NCBI RefSeq assembly: GCF_964204645.1
Contig: NC_134028.1
Span: 21,798,153-21,862,152, forward strand
Origin: Tubulanus polymorphus
Lineage: Eukaryota; Nemertea; Palaeonemertea; Tubulaniformes; Tubulanidae
Length of the DNA: 64,000 nt
Direction of reading: 5' to 3'
Shown one piece after another: positions 34,901 through 46,832 of the stretch. Within the stretch, counting starts at the first letter, position 1. Each line of letters begins with the position of its first letter. Below the pieces are notes generated by a model, which worked only from the letters and a program-made list of their open reading frames with translations, was not told where the DNA came from and searched no databases. The position numbers and the translations under genes were made by a program.

Positions 34901-37900
34901 GATCTTTCAGTCGCTGCATGGTGAGGAATCGTTTCAACTCGATTCCTCGAAGTTAGAGCTCACCTGTGAGTAGAGATCTTTCAGTCGTTGCACGGTGAGG
35001 AATCGAGGGATTAGAACTCACCTGCGAGTAGAGATCTTTCAGTCGCTGCACGGTGAGGAATCGTTTCAACTCGATTCCGACGTCGAGAAACAGTTGCACG
35101 AATTCGACGTTATTTTGAACGATCGCGGCCGACATCGCGTCATTCATACAATCGAGCGATCCCTTCCAGTGCGGTCGATTCTCCGCCGAGAATATCTCGC
35201 TCCTCGCTATATCGACACGGTTCCAGGCGAGGGCAAAATTCAACTGTGACTGAATGTTCGATTTATTCGCTGCAAAAATAGAATTAACGTACGTACATGT
35301 AGTTTCATTTTTGGCGGATTATTGTGGACTGGATGATTTAAATCTAAGAGAGGCGCAGTGGCCGAGTGGGCTAAGCCGCCGGTCACTGGTCTCGTCAATC
35401 CAGGGTTTATGGGTTCAAACTGGTGGGAACAGAGTTTCTTGGTCGAAGGTTCTTCTCTGGTCTCTCCCCCATTGGGAAAAAAGAAACATCGAACCCGCTT
35501 ATAATGCACTGTGTGGCGCTTAACGGGTGTTGAAAAAAAAAATGATTTAAATTAAATTCAAACGGCCTTTTATTGATCCGTAATGATAAAATTATTGAAA
35601 TATCAACGTTTAACCCTTTCAGTGCGTCTACACCGCAGTGCGGTGTATAAATCAGTGATAGATTTTGCTAGTACACCACACTGCGGTGTATTGATGTAAT
35701 TAGTAATTATCTCTCTTGAAAAATGGCAGCACCTGTCAAACATAGTGAAATATTAGTAACTAACGATACACTGCGCTGCGGTGTAGACGCACTACAGTGG
35801 TATTCCTGTTATTCAATACACTAGGGTGGAATTTCTTAAAATTTTCAAATTAGCTCCAGCACTATAGGATATTTATTAGTCAGCACTGAAAGGGTTAAGA
35901 GAGAATAGAAAATGACACTTAAAATCACAATATTTATATCAGCATTACAATTGAAATATTCATCAATGATTTACTTATTTTAGGAGTTTCACTTTTTCTG
36001 GTTGTATTGGCAACAAATAAGAACCTCGAGGACAAAATTGAAACTAAAAGATTTGAAAAACACTGACCTCGAAGTAAAGCATTCAGGATAGCTTTATCTA
36101 AATCCTGATTTTCTTCGTTAATTTCGTACACGGTCAACTAAAAAAACGAACGAAATTCGCGTGAATTTCATCCCTCGACCCGCTCGGTTTGATTAAGGGT
36201 TATATCAGCGGGGGTGTCGACTAATAGTAGGTCGATAATTACCAGTTTGCGGTACTGTTTCATGCTGGTTCTTATCGCGGTCACCGCACTATTCATTCGC
36301 TCTTCGGTTTGCTCATTCATCACGTGAATATCGAACAATACTTTTAATCTTTCTGCCAATTCCAGTACGAAATTATCCGGTTCGATGCAGTCTTCAGGGC
36401 TATCGATGTAATAAACGCATAAAGATGGTGCCATAAGCTACGATTTTGCAATTGATTGTGGCAACAAAATATGCCTAGGTACCGATATAATAGGGAAATA
36501 CTATGTCATAGGGGGTAGCGGATGCACCCCTTTTTGAGACTAACTTCTCAAATTACTATGTAATCAATATTTCATTCATTTGTTGAGTGGTAAATGATTG
36601 ATCGATTTAGCCTGTAAAATCCTAAGTTGAAACAAGGTCACGTTGCTAAGTTTTAAATGTACATCTAGAATTGAGGAGCTAGCACAAGACGTGTTGAAGT
36701 GGGTAGACCCTCGAACGGGTAGTTTTAAGCTTTTAAACACGTCTAAAATCACGTGATCACAAGTTTCTTGCAAATTTGATTAGTCTTGTGGAAAACGTCT
36801 CTAAAGCCTCTGATTTTCAAGAAGTTTTTTGGATTTCAAACCCCATATTGTGTTTGGATCTTGCATTGATGCTAATTTCGACCCCCCCATGAAAATTCCT
36901 GGGGACGCCTATGCAGCTTTCAATTGATAGCGGTTACAAAATATGCCTAGGTACCAACATTATGGAAACCGACTACGCTGTTCTACTATTCTATACGGTG
37001 TGTCTACGGTACTTACTCTAATCTGTTGCGAGTGATTTTGTAAGCATAAGCGAACAAGTCGGCAGCTCTTCCCGAACCGGCTATTATAACGACGGGAATA
37101 TCCTGTTTCAACGCCGCGAATACGGTTTCCACGGAATTCGCTCCACCTTCCAATAATAACTGCACTACCGGTACATTCACACCTGTTTACAGATAGAGAT
37201 ATTGTGAAATTACGACTGAATGGTTGGCTTAATTTTTTGGACTTCTCCTTCCAGAAGAAAACATGGCTAGTCGAGCCCTGAAGGTGGATTGAAATTTAGC
37301 TAAATCATGCCCACGCAGTTGCAGTTTATGAACTGACCCTATGATTGTTCAGTCGCATTATTAACACATTAGCACTCAGGAATTTCACTATGTAGTGTCA
37401 ATTACTCATTCAAGAGAAAATCCAAGTTTATCACGATAGGAATCATTCATTTATTACGTACGCATAAGATTTGAATTTTTCAACCCCCCCTCCTCCTCTG
37501 TACGCAAAATCGGCCATTTTTTCATATACATTAAGCATTACAGTAAGCAATTGCACTGAACCCTCCCCCTCCCCTAATTCCTACGTAATAAATGAATGAC
37601 CCCATACACAATAGCTCATTTGCTGTTTATTTTCATTCATTACAAGTTTTTGTTATTTCGAAGTACATACTCAAGGCTTTGATGATATAAGATTTGATAA
37701 GGCGGGCCACCAAAATCTTGTCATTACGCCCCCCCCCCCGAAATTCATTCAAACTTACTTGGATTTGAAGTGAATGCTCAGATCTGTCATGTTCTTACTT
37801 TCAAAATTTGAGAACTTCAAATAGTTGAGTTGATTTTTGTACGGTATTTTGAGGACTTGGGTGTCGACTTTATCATAAGCTAATGGGTTCGAATCCCACT

Positions 37901-40900
37901 ATAACTGTTTACGGGCGGCTAGAGTGCTAACGGGTTAACGAACTGGAGAAAATCTCATTGCTTACTCTGTTTTTCTGAAATACTCGTCTCCACCTCTGAA
38001 ATAGCGCGCTCGAACGCGGCGCGGAATTCAATCTCGCGTCCGTATTGTTTCTCAGTTCCGTCGTCGACGAGAATGAAATGCGTGTGATTGTGATCTAATC
38101 GACACGTGTGACGCTCGTTCTGTAGATCGTCGATATTATACGACGCCGGAAACAGACCTTGACCCTGAATTGAAAACGACAAGGAGTTCGAAATCAATAA
38201 AAATGAATCTAAAGACAACATATTCAAACATAGGGATACATTGTACTGGAAGGGGGGGTAGATGCAATACAGCAGTAAGTTAGTTATACGCTGCACTGGG
38301 GCAGGCAAAATATACCAGTATATCAATTATACATTGTACTGGGGTGGAACATAAAGTACAACAGTAGGTCAGTTATACACTGCACTGTGGGGACGATACA
38401 ATACAACAGTACCGGTAAGTCAGTTATACACCGCACTGCAGGGTAGACAAGATATACTGTAATAGTATATAAGTTATACACAGCACTGTGGAGTAGATGC
38501 AATATAGCAGGAAGTGAGTTACACATTGCACTGTGGAGTGGATGCAACATAACAGAATATCTGTTTATCGTACTACAGGTAAATGCAGTATAGCAGGATG
38601 TCAGCATACACTGCACTGCCGGGTAGACAGTAAAGCAGTGTAAGAGGTATACATCGTACTGCAGGATAGACACAATACTACAATACTGTCTGTACCTTTT
38701 CTCCAATAAGAGCTGCTTTATTGTCAACAGCACCCCATGTGCAGATACCGATACAGGTGACTATATCCGTTCCTCCCGTCATTAATGAATGTTCTTGAAT
38801 CGCTTCTCCTACGTATTTCATCACTCCTTGATGCATTCCGCCCGTTACTATCCAAGCACCTGAAATGTGATACACATTGATCGAAATGAGAGAAAGTTCA
38901 TCTTTGTGAAAGTTTTGAAAACTGGATGCAATTTTACCTGTTGATCTGGCAGCGTTGACGAGACCTCTCTTGAAGAGACTGAGCAGTTTTTGTTTGAGCT
39001 GAAATGATTTTGCGCCACCCGTGACGGATATGAGGAGTTTCGGAGGATTCAGACCCCAGTACTCGTCCATTAGAGTCCAGACGGACGATACTTCAGTTTT
39101 ATGGTCGACTCTGATGTACTGGAAAAAAGATTTCACAGTTTGAATTTAAACTATAGTTGAATGAAAGAGTTGACCGACACTTCCATTCTGTAAATCAATA
39201 TGATCGCTCTTGCCCATGACCAGTCTTACAGTGTACTTGACTAACAGTACTATGAGCTGCCATATTGAAAGAGCCACAGAGACAGTTCCCTGCCATTCAG
39301 GACAGTGTTAACCAAACAGCAGACCAAGTTGATTGAGTCGACCTGGTCTCCTAAGAGAGCATGGCTGTTCTATAGCATAATAGATTTACCTGTATATTAG
39401 ACTTGGATAGTAATCATCAATGTTAAATATATTAGGGGGTCATTCATTTATTTTGTACCCATTAGGGGAGGGGGAGGGGTAAGTGCAATTGCGTACTGTA
39501 ATGCTTTATGTAAATGAAAATGACTGATGTGTACATGGCGGGAGAGGGGGGTTAAAAAATTCAAATTTTATGAGTACGTAATAATTCAACGATCCCTTAA
39601 TAGTAGTTATACTAACCGGAGAGGTTGAAGCGACTTCGTTTCCGAAACCGTAGAATTTGATTTCGCCGAATGAATCGGGGTCGATTTCGCGAGTGTGTTC
39701 GTCGACGGACCAGACCTGATCGCCGGTAGTCTGATCGACAACGATTCCTTCATAGATATGCCATTCAAATCCTCGACCGCACTTACAACGACTCAAACTA
39801 GAGACAAACACAAATTCGAATTCATTGCGTGGAACACTTTTTATTCAAACGTATGGCAGACATTTCGAAATGAACAGTCCTGAGGGGTCAGATGGGTGTG
39901 AATATTTTGTGCATAATCAAGATTGATAAAACACTATATCAGTGTTGTGACGATAGTATAGAGAAAATCCCACAATGATAATGAGAGACAAAGTCCGAAA
40001 ATGTTTTCTAGAGCCAGTAGTTTATTTGAAGTTTCGACTTTATTCTAATAGTCATCTTCAGGAATACAGTATTCAGCATTCCTGATGATGACTATCAGAA
40101 TATAGTTGTAATGTCAAATAAACTACTACTACTAGCTCCGGTAACATATTCTTACTTTGTCGCTCATTATCATTGAGGAATTCTCATAGATGTTTTCGCA
40201 CACAGGCTCAAGATCTACACTTTACCAATGACAACCTCTTGGAGGCCTCAGGCCTACGTGTATTTTCTCTTAGCAATAAGAATGGGGCGAAAAACAAGCC
40301 TCATGTACGTAATATAGCATTCGAGAATGTCTATTAGTAACTTTTTTCTTTTAGGGAAGTCCCACACCTCTATAGTGCCCGCAATGTCGGTCCACTTTCA
40401 TGAAATTCCTTCCCCCTCTAAAGACGATGCTGGCTACGGACCTGATCAAGGCCTATATGTTACCTACAGTTTTCACACTTACTTGTATTTCGGATCGGCG
40501 ATATATTTACTACATTGACGATGACGGATATTTCCGAAAACGTACGCAGCAGTTAGATCCTGAAAATAAATCACTATTTCATAGAGACAACTCGCATTAA
40601 ATGACAAACTCATACAGAAAAGCCAGGTCCATTACTGGCAGTAATATGTGTTACTCAATTCATTACAGTGAAACTGAAACCAGATTAATCAGAATTATTT
40701 GAATTTCAATGTACCTATTATGGTATTCATAATAAAACATTAAACAGATGAATAAATACCTTATTTGTCATATTTTTTCCGAAATAACCTCTTATATTCA
40801 GGGGTATTAACGGGATATAAATACTCTGATAGGCCTTTAGGCCCATAGGCAAGCACATCCTGCTTGGATTTAACAGTTTTTTCTTAGGTGAACACTTGTT

Positions 40901-42855
40901 ATCAAACAGTTATCAGTGTTTTATCTATTGACAACTATTTCGAAATATATTTCATGTAGCCTATATTTACGCTACCCTGAAAAGAGTTTTATCGCTTGAA
41001 TAGTACGTACTATTTTTATTAAACTGTAGCACCAGGTGCTAACCTTAGGTCACAAATACCATCAACTTCCAAATTGATAAGATAAACAGAATTAAAATGA
41101 GCTGGGCCCAGGGTCATGAAAAAGTTAAAACTCGATTTTTTGGATCTATTCCCATTGGCATCTTCAATGAGTTAAACGATTCAGACTTAACCATTTTGAG
41201 CTAGACCTGCCAACCTATCGATCACCACATCAGGGACAAAAAAGTAAATTTTCAAGGATACAATATAAAGAAAAATGAAGAATTAGAATAATCTTTTTGG
41301 GACAGTGGAAAATTGTTTCAGGGACAGCAATAGATTTTCATAGCAGCGAAAAACCATGATCAGGGACTCTGATAGTTAGTTACCTTATCGTTGGCGGTAA
41401 GCTTTTAGCCTATAATTGGATGGATTTATATGGGTCCTGAAACTGGCAAACTCAAAATTCCTCAATCAAAAATGCTCCAACAGTCCACACTCTAATAAAC
41501 AGATTTAAGGAAATCACTTTTAATGGCTATTGAACCCAAATCCAATTCTGGTCTTAGCCTAAGTCATTTAAAGCACAATTCTTTGAAGTTAATGAATCAA
41601 ACTGATGTATCTAAAACTTCTACAGCGGACAGATTACTCCTATTTCGCGTTTCCATTTCACCCTCATTCTACCTAATTTCATTAAATTTTGATCTTTTTT
41701 TCTGGGTGCTTGGATCCCTACGGGACACAGCCTCCATTGGCTTTCCAAGCATCCAGCCGCGTATGTATGTAAATTGTTTATAATCTATATATCATTTATA
41801 CTGCATATGTACATGGCGAAATAAATATTATATAAATATTATAAACTAAACCACTGACAGGTACTGACTAGGACTGTGAGGTATTTTCAGGGCACGTTGG
41901 CAGCTCTGGAGCTTATAGGCCTAGAAGACACTGGACTGTGGTCTATAAATCAAAGACGGACAATTAGAAATTAGAAATGGCGACTTACGTGTAGAACGCA
42001 TTTTTTATTACGATGCATCGACTCGCGGTGATCTATTTTCACTTTCGCCATCGAGTCCGAGCGCAGTCCTTTGAACGCTTGCCGCGCGATACCCATAGCC
42101 GCGAACGGTAGAATCTTAGATCCGGGCCGACGAGAGCCGTCCACCTCGTCCAGATTCACCGTGTACGTACCGACGCTGGCGTTCGATTGTTTACGACCTT
42201 CACCCGCCATCTGCCCGTACATCGGATTGTTGTAACTATTTAACAGTTTCGAAGATGACGAACCGTCTATATCTATCGTATACGTTCCAGTACTTCCGAG
42301 ATTCTCCATGCTATTCTCCCGTTTGCTACCACTGCTACGGTTTTGACGGTCTCTACGTCTATTACGCTTCTCTGCCGCCAATTCCGAGTCCGCGGTACCG
42401 TCCCTCGTTTTAAATCGTCTACGTCTACTACCGCCGACATCTCGGTTGGATTTTCGTTCCGACGCCTCTCGCGGTTTCGTTCGTTTTTTCGCCGACGGAG
42501 CCTTACCGGACAGCGACGGATTTTTAAACGGATCGTTTTCGATCATGTTCTCGAGGATTTCGTCGTAACTTGTGTAAAGTCCGTGATATCGCGCTCCCAT
42601 TTTCGGCACCCGCTCGTCGAACGATGGGTATGATTCTGAGATTTTGCGCTCCTCGTCACGGAGGTCCTCATCATACCCGTTTTCCTGAGTACGCGGTGTC
42701 ATAGTGGTCAAGTCTATCTGGACTGGACGTGGAATACGCGATGTCACGCTCCTCGGTACGGTGAACTGGTCGGCTTCGGGATTATCCTGTTCACGGATCG
42801 GGGAGCTCCCTGTCGATAATGACACCGTCTCGTTCAATAAGGGGCGCTCACTCAT
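25928..42855 (-). CDS. TRPM: TRPM-family cation channel
   Basis: Exons in transcript order: 42855-41989, 40559-40483, 39797-39617, 39118-38938, 38859-38696, 38164-37966, 37182-37017, 36399-36243, 36137-36068, 35269-35022, 34166-34101, 33729-33597, 33224-33135, 32953-32786, 32551-32452, 31615-31390, 30838-30581, 30313-30170, 29727-29470, 28600-28426, 28044-27882, 27283-27096, 26972-26840, 26680-26552, 26129-25928; 1580 aa. Residues 1-289 are a polar, probably disordered extension. The TRPM homology region has LLISVTGGAK (about 405), AWIVTGGMHQGV (about 437) and GSGRAADLF (about 595). S1-S6 run from about 1095 to 1363, with pore segment KPYWQMYGELFLDE and S6 NVLLLNLLIAMF. A TRP helix follows, then a coiled coil ending NSQI. 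No alpha-kinase or NUDT9-like domain is present. The ATG at 42855 has an in-frame TAA ten codons upstream. Subfamily is uncertain: the pore recalls TRPM1/3/6/7, the cytoplasmic part TRPM2. Confidence 0.94.
29098..29393 (+). mobile_element. TTAA-flanked MITE, copy 1 (piggyBac-like ends)
   Basis: TTAA, then CCCTTTCAGTGCATCTACAC; at the far end CAGCACTAAAAGGG, then TTAA. About 296 bp, with inner ACACCGCAATGCGGTGTA palindromes. TTAA targets with CCC...GGG ends are typical of piggyBac derivatives; assignment is inference. In a TRPM intron. Confidence 0.82.
30437..30559. repeat. near-perfect hairpin in TRPM intron
   Basis: Arms of about 60 nt starting CACAGGGACCTGAC and ending GTCAGGTCCCTGTG meet at TATATAAAAAAACGTTTTTT. 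Inner CCCAGTATCCTAG also pairs. Likely a fold-back element. Confidence 0.85.
31281..31325 (-). repeat. degenerate copy of a TRPM exon end and donor
   Basis: On the minus strand, TGGAGGGGAAATATGG...CATGGAAG followed by GTATGTGTCAG repeats the end of exon 31390-31615 and its donor GTATGTTACAG, 103 bp downstream. The copy has an in-frame TAG in place of part of the coding stretch. Confidence 0.7.
31636..31914 (+). mobile_element. TTAA-flanked MITE, copy 2
   Basis: Same ends and inner order as the copy at 29098, 279 bp, with a short internal deletion near 31808. In a TRPM intron. Confidence 0.82.
34265..34515. repeat. ~30-bp/58-bp tandem repeat
   Basis: Repeats of GGTCGCGGGGTTAAATGGGT with TTTCATATTG, next to the exon-end array but unrelated to it in sequence. 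Confidence 0.8.
34515..35060 (-). repeat. tandem copies of a TRPM exon end with its 5' splice site
   Basis: The last ~60 nt of exon 35022-35269 (encoding GIELKRFLTVQRLKDLYSQ) plus the donor GTGAGTTCT are repeated down the intron. Donors occur at about 35017, 34959, 34885, 34827, 34753, 34679, 34605 and 34531. Spacing is 74 bp with two 58-bp short units. The 35022 donor is the authentic one, since it joins the next exon in phase. Confidence 0.92.
35345..35535 (+). mobile_element. tRNA-derived SINE, second family
   Basis: Begins with a tRNA-like head (GTGGCCGAGTGGGCTAAG, box A; GGGTTCAAACT, box B). It continues with a unique body and ends in an A run near 35535. It lies in a TRPM intron. Confidence 0.72.
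35610..35898 (+). mobile_element. TTAA-flanked MITE, copy 3
   Basis: TTAACCCTTTCAGTGC to GCACTGAAAGGGTTAA, 289 bp; the best-matched ends of the set. In a TRPM intron. Confidence 0.85.
38220..38695. repeat. degenerate ~60-bp tandem repeat
   Basis: Seven or so units of TATACACTGCACTG-type sequence followed by GTAGATGCAATA and AGCAG, in a TRPM intron. It is similar in wording to the repeat at 55480-55805. Confidence 0.7.
40012..40130. repeat. fold-back element with AGTTTATTTGA ends
   Basis: Arms of about 50 nt (TAGTTTATTTGAAGTTTCGA and its complement) meet near 40078. The ends are shared with 53329-53486 and with a short version at 32985-33070. Confidence 0.75.
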
Positions 42856-43457
42856 TTTCTTACCATCATCATCGCCTGTTGCTTAAAATATCCTTTACCA
42901 TTGCCCTGGAAACAGAGAACAACAATCTAGTATTTGACAAGATTTCTTCAAAACTGTGACTGTCTGTGTAGGCCTATTTATTTAAGATTTGAAAAAAAAA
43001 CAACAAAGGGCGCCTTCCTTGAATCCTCATTTTGGCTATCAGGCCCTAACTTTTATTCTCTGGGATCGGACAGGGATATTTGTTAGTCCTTTTAGAGATG
43101 TTTACATTCATGTTTACAGTGACAGCGTCAATTTAGCGACCGCCTTATTCGCTAGCTGCTGATCCGGCAAAGAGTTCGATTCCGTGAGGTAGTAATGACC
43201 AATTCAATTCAATTAAGCTTTGTTATCTCCCTTAAGACATTTAATTCTATCTGACAGCAAACGAATGAATACATTAAAGTTGTCCCATTTGGTAACTAAT
43301 CGTTTCAGTTTGACTGCAATAGACAATATATGAGGTTTGAAATTATTTTAGAGTTTTGGATTGAAGATATCCGGAAATTAGTGATATCCTTGAAAAAGCG
43401 GACGCTAACTTTAACGTCAGTTTTCATTTCCGGGTTTTTACGGTTTTTAGAAACAGG
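42856..43457. other. TRPM upstream region
   Basis: Sequence between the TRPM start codon and the left target duplication of the transposon. It should contain the TRPM 5' untranslated region and promoter, but no recognisable element stands out. TTTTAAG near 42880 could be a splice acceptor for a leader exon. Confidence 0.4.
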
Positions 43458-43462
43458 TTAAA
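43458..43462 (+). repeat. left target site duplication TTAAA
   Basis: TTAAA immediately precedes CTGCAGC at the left end and recurs after GCTGCAG at 50322-50326. Confidence 0.75.
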
Positions 43463-43532
43463 CTGCAGCTATGCAGCATGTCCCGTGAGAGGACCTGGGG
43501 CCTGTGACGGGACAAGGATGTCCCGTCACAGG
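43463..43532 (+). repeat. left terminal inverted repeat with inner hairpin
   Basis: Contains the shared end motif. It also holds a perfect 14-bp hairpin: CCTGTGACGGGACA, loop AGGA, TGTCCCGTCACAGG at 43501-43532. Confidence 0.85.
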
Positions 43533-43929
43533 TCCCGATGGAAAATGAAAACTTTGCATTTCGTAGACGAAATGTCGGAAGAAACTGCACTCGATTGGTT
43601 ACTATATACACTCAAAATAATGTTAAGAACATGTTAATAATCGAAATTTGTTCGTAATTTTATTATTTCAGATCAATGATATCATCAAATCGAAACATTA
43701 AATGTAATAATGAAGATCGGATCAAGAGAAGACAGAACCACAGCTATCGAAATTTCAATTTTTAGTGTATAGACTGACTCATACTATCGAAAATAAAGTG
43801 AATGTATCTTGACAATTTTGGTGCCAATGGTGTTAGTAACCGTTTGTTAAGCGTTACACTGCAAACAAAAGTAAAAGTGGAGGGGGCAACTTAATGGCCC
43901 TAGATCACTCTCGAGAGAGAATTCAAAGT

Positions 43930-44290
43930 GAGGGACCCGATTCAACACACTGTCCCGTGAGAAGACCCGATTCAACTTACTGTCCCGTGAGAGGACCCGA
44001 TTTCAAATACTGTCCCGTGAGAGGACCCGATTCAACACACTGTCCCGTGAGAGGGCCCGATTTTAAATACTGTCCCGTGGGAGGACTCGATTCAACACAC
44101 TGTCCCGTGAGAGGACCCGATTCAACACACTGTCCCGTGAGAGGGCCCGATTTTAAATACTGTCCCGTGGGAGGACTCGATTCAACACACTGTCCCGTGA
44201 GAGGACCTGATTCAACACACTGTCCCGTGAGAGGACCCGATTTCAAATAATGTCCCGTGAGAGGGCCCGATTCAACACACTGTCCCGTGA
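43930..44290 (+). repeat. left subterminal 30-bp array
   Basis: About 12 units of 30 bp, each CTGTCCCGTGAGAGGACCCG plus a variable TTCAACACA or TTTCAAATA segment. The core equals the terminal repeat motif. The last unit runs straight into GTGAGCCAAAAG, the intron start of the duplicated exon block. Confidence 0.92.
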
Positions 44291-44560
44291 GCCAAAAGTT
44301 GTTGAATGAGTATCTTTATGACAAATAGTGAATATTGGTGGAATATTTCTCTATTTTGATTTATAGGTATCCGGCGAACGACAGGACCAAGACGACGACG
44401 TGGACGATGATATTTCAAACGTGAGTCAAAAGTTGTTGAATAAATATCTTTTTGACAAATAGTGAATATTGTTGGAATATTTCTCTATTTTGATTTATAG
44501 GTGTCCGGCGAACGACAGGACCAAGACGATGACGTGGGCGATGATATTTCAAACGTGAGC
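44291..44560 (+). repeat. tandem duplication of a 54-nt acidic exon
   Basis: Units of 134 bp contain intron GTGAGCCAAAAGTTGTTGAA...TTATAG and a phase-0 exon reading VSGERQDQDDDVDDDISN (second copy VGDD). A third intron head follows at 44555. Confidence 0.88.
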
Positions 44561-46832
44561 CAAAAGTTGTTGCATGAAAACTTCAATGTACAATATGAAA
44601 AAGTGATCAAATATTGAAAAAAAATATATTTTACTGTATGAAATTACAGGTTTCCGCAGAAGACGGCTGGCTTAGATTGTATGACGACGTCTTTGATATA
44701 CAAAATCTCACCGAGGCAGAACAGATTAAAATCAGTATGAAGTTATCACTCAAAGAGTCACATCTCCGTCAGAGTGCAGAGAAAAGGCTTCAATCTCTAG
44801 TTTCCGAATCCAATCTGAATATTGTGTCGGTCGCGGATGACGGAAGCTGCTTTTTTTGCAGCTGTTGTCGAACAATTGAGGCGAGAAAACGTTGACATAA
44901 CAGCACATGAGCTACGATTAATGGCTGTTTCATACCTTTCTGAAAATAGATATTGCGCTGTAAGTAAATTAAAAACCCATTGATATATCAAGACAGACTA
45001 CAATAAATATTATATACACATATTATGGTTTGCTTCGCTGGATGGGGCTGATAAGGCCGACTTTCTGGAGTCTCATCTGACATGGCCATTATATCTTAAT
45101 AAAATGAGACAAAGAACCACCTGGGCCGATGCTTTAGTTGTCCGTGCCACAGCTGACTGTTAAGGGAGACCAATGGTACTATATACCAGTTCAGAGCAGT
45201 CAAACATCAATATGATAGATCCTGTCGAATGTAAAAATGCTGAACCCATCTTACTAGGGCATATTCAAGATATTCACTACGTTGCCCTAGTAAAAAGGAG
45301 CTATATCCCAAGACGACGCGTGTCAGTCGAGAGTGTCAGAGGGTAACCTTGCGGCCTAACCCACGGAAGACGGTAAGTTGATAGTATATGCCACCCCTTC
45401 TGACTATTTGGCAAAAATAATACAGCCATCAGAAGCCTTGTTCATGTCAGCTAAGGGTTAATTAATTGAATTTCATAGCGTCAAAGTGACAGTTACCTCT
45501 GAGAACCGCAGAAAAAAAGAAGACGGGTTGTCGATAAAGGAATCTACTGCGTTTGCAAGAAACCAGATGATGGAAGGTAAAGCTTAATTATATCATATAA
45601 GATCAGGCTGTTGTTTTAAGATTCAGTCGTCATTGTCGAAAAAATCTTTTACCTTCACTTTCACTTTCACTTACCTTCACTTTCAAAATTTTCTGCATTT
45701 GCATTTTAGGAAGTATTTGCAATGCGATGAATGTAGTGGGTGGTTCCATCCGAAATGTATTGGTCTGAACGAAGATACTGTGGAGAAAATTGACTATAGA
45801 TGCGAAACGTGTTTTCAGGTAAGCGATGAACTAAAAAAATATTTTGATCAAATAAGCTATGCCTATATCCTTGCTATGCTATCCTTTTATACAATGTGAT
45901 TGCATTCTTTTTATATAGGTACCTAAACGATTCATTAAGAGTCAGGTATGGAATCCGATACATAATGCATACGAAACTCTTGCCATTTTCCACTAGAAAG
46001 CAATGAATCAAATGTTTTTCTTTTCGCAGCTTGGCGCGGTTGAATATCACGTTTCTCGTATAATTAATGCCGAGATAAAAGACAAGAGGTAAATATTGTA
46101 CCTTAGTAGAAATCTCGCCAGTTTGTTGAATTTTTCAAACTTTTGTTGATAATATACAATCTTTGGTTTCAGAAGGCCGGAATTCAGGAGACATTTGGAC
46201 TTGATTAACAAAGACCATGAAAGAGCCGAAAAAGAACTGAAAGGATATGGCTATGGGCTTTTAACTGATGAGGTAAGCATTGATAACAGAAAATATGAAA
46301 TGCGTACAAATAAATGAGCTTTCTTTCGATCATCGTAATATTCAATATTTTAAAGGGCCATGCATATCTCTATAGTGTAATGAAATCATACGTCAGCCCT
46401 ACCTTTGCGGACAAATCGTAAGTATATACATGAATCAGACGTGAAGTTTTTTTACTATATTTCGAAATGATAATCAATTCATTTCAATTACAGGAAACCA
46501 TATTCAACTCGCTACATGACCCTCCGACAACATCATTCTAAAATGCTGAATTCAGTTTTTAAAGAAGGAAAGACGTAAGTTCATTCTCATCTTCTATTGC
46601 TAATCTCTTAAAAGAATTTCATCCATGTTATATTCATTGTATTAAAATATTTTTCAGGTCAGCAGTAACGTATGTTAATGACGTTTTGCTTAAAGAGGCC
46701 ATTTGTTTATTGGTGTCAACCTACCGAAATATCACATACAACGAGGCTGATATTCTTGGAAGAAGAACAGAGGCCAAAAAACTAAAAGATGTACAACGAC
46801 TAATGTCCAAATACTTCTTGCCAGATTATTGA
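44367..46832 (+). pseudogene. OTU-family cysteine protease with PHD finger, transposon-borne, disrupted
   Basis: Exons: 44367-44420, 44501-44554, 44650-44959, 44993-45342, 45479-45576, 45710-45818, 45919-45945, 46030-46088, 46173-46272, 46356-46417, 46494-46574, 46658-46832. The OTU domain has the nucleophile motif DDGSCFF (about 44836) and the His motif IHYVAL (about 45274), suggesting ubiquitin or ubiquitin-like cleavage. The PHD finger runs from CVC at 45551 across exon 45710-45818 (CDECSGWFHPKC ... CETC) and would read histone tails. The ~170-aa C-terminal part is unrecognised. Three lesions: a one-base excess in a T7 run near 44850, an in-frame TAA at 45159-45161, and a one-base shortage in an A7 run near 45511. 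Apart from these, all intron phases agree. The homopolymer changes could be sequencing errors. Exons before 44367 are not identified. Confidence 0.75.

Noticed and set aside
36168-36434. 88-aa TRPM exon frame starting at 36434 and ending near 36168
   Set aside because: Phase matching puts the real exon at 36243-36399; the outer parts of the frame are intronic.
43894-44250. 118-aa frame MALDHSRERIQ... as a first exon of the OTU-PHD gene
   Set aside because: It runs into the satellite and stops at a variant monomer (AAATAA near 44250) before the usable donor at 44286; kept only as a remote possibility.
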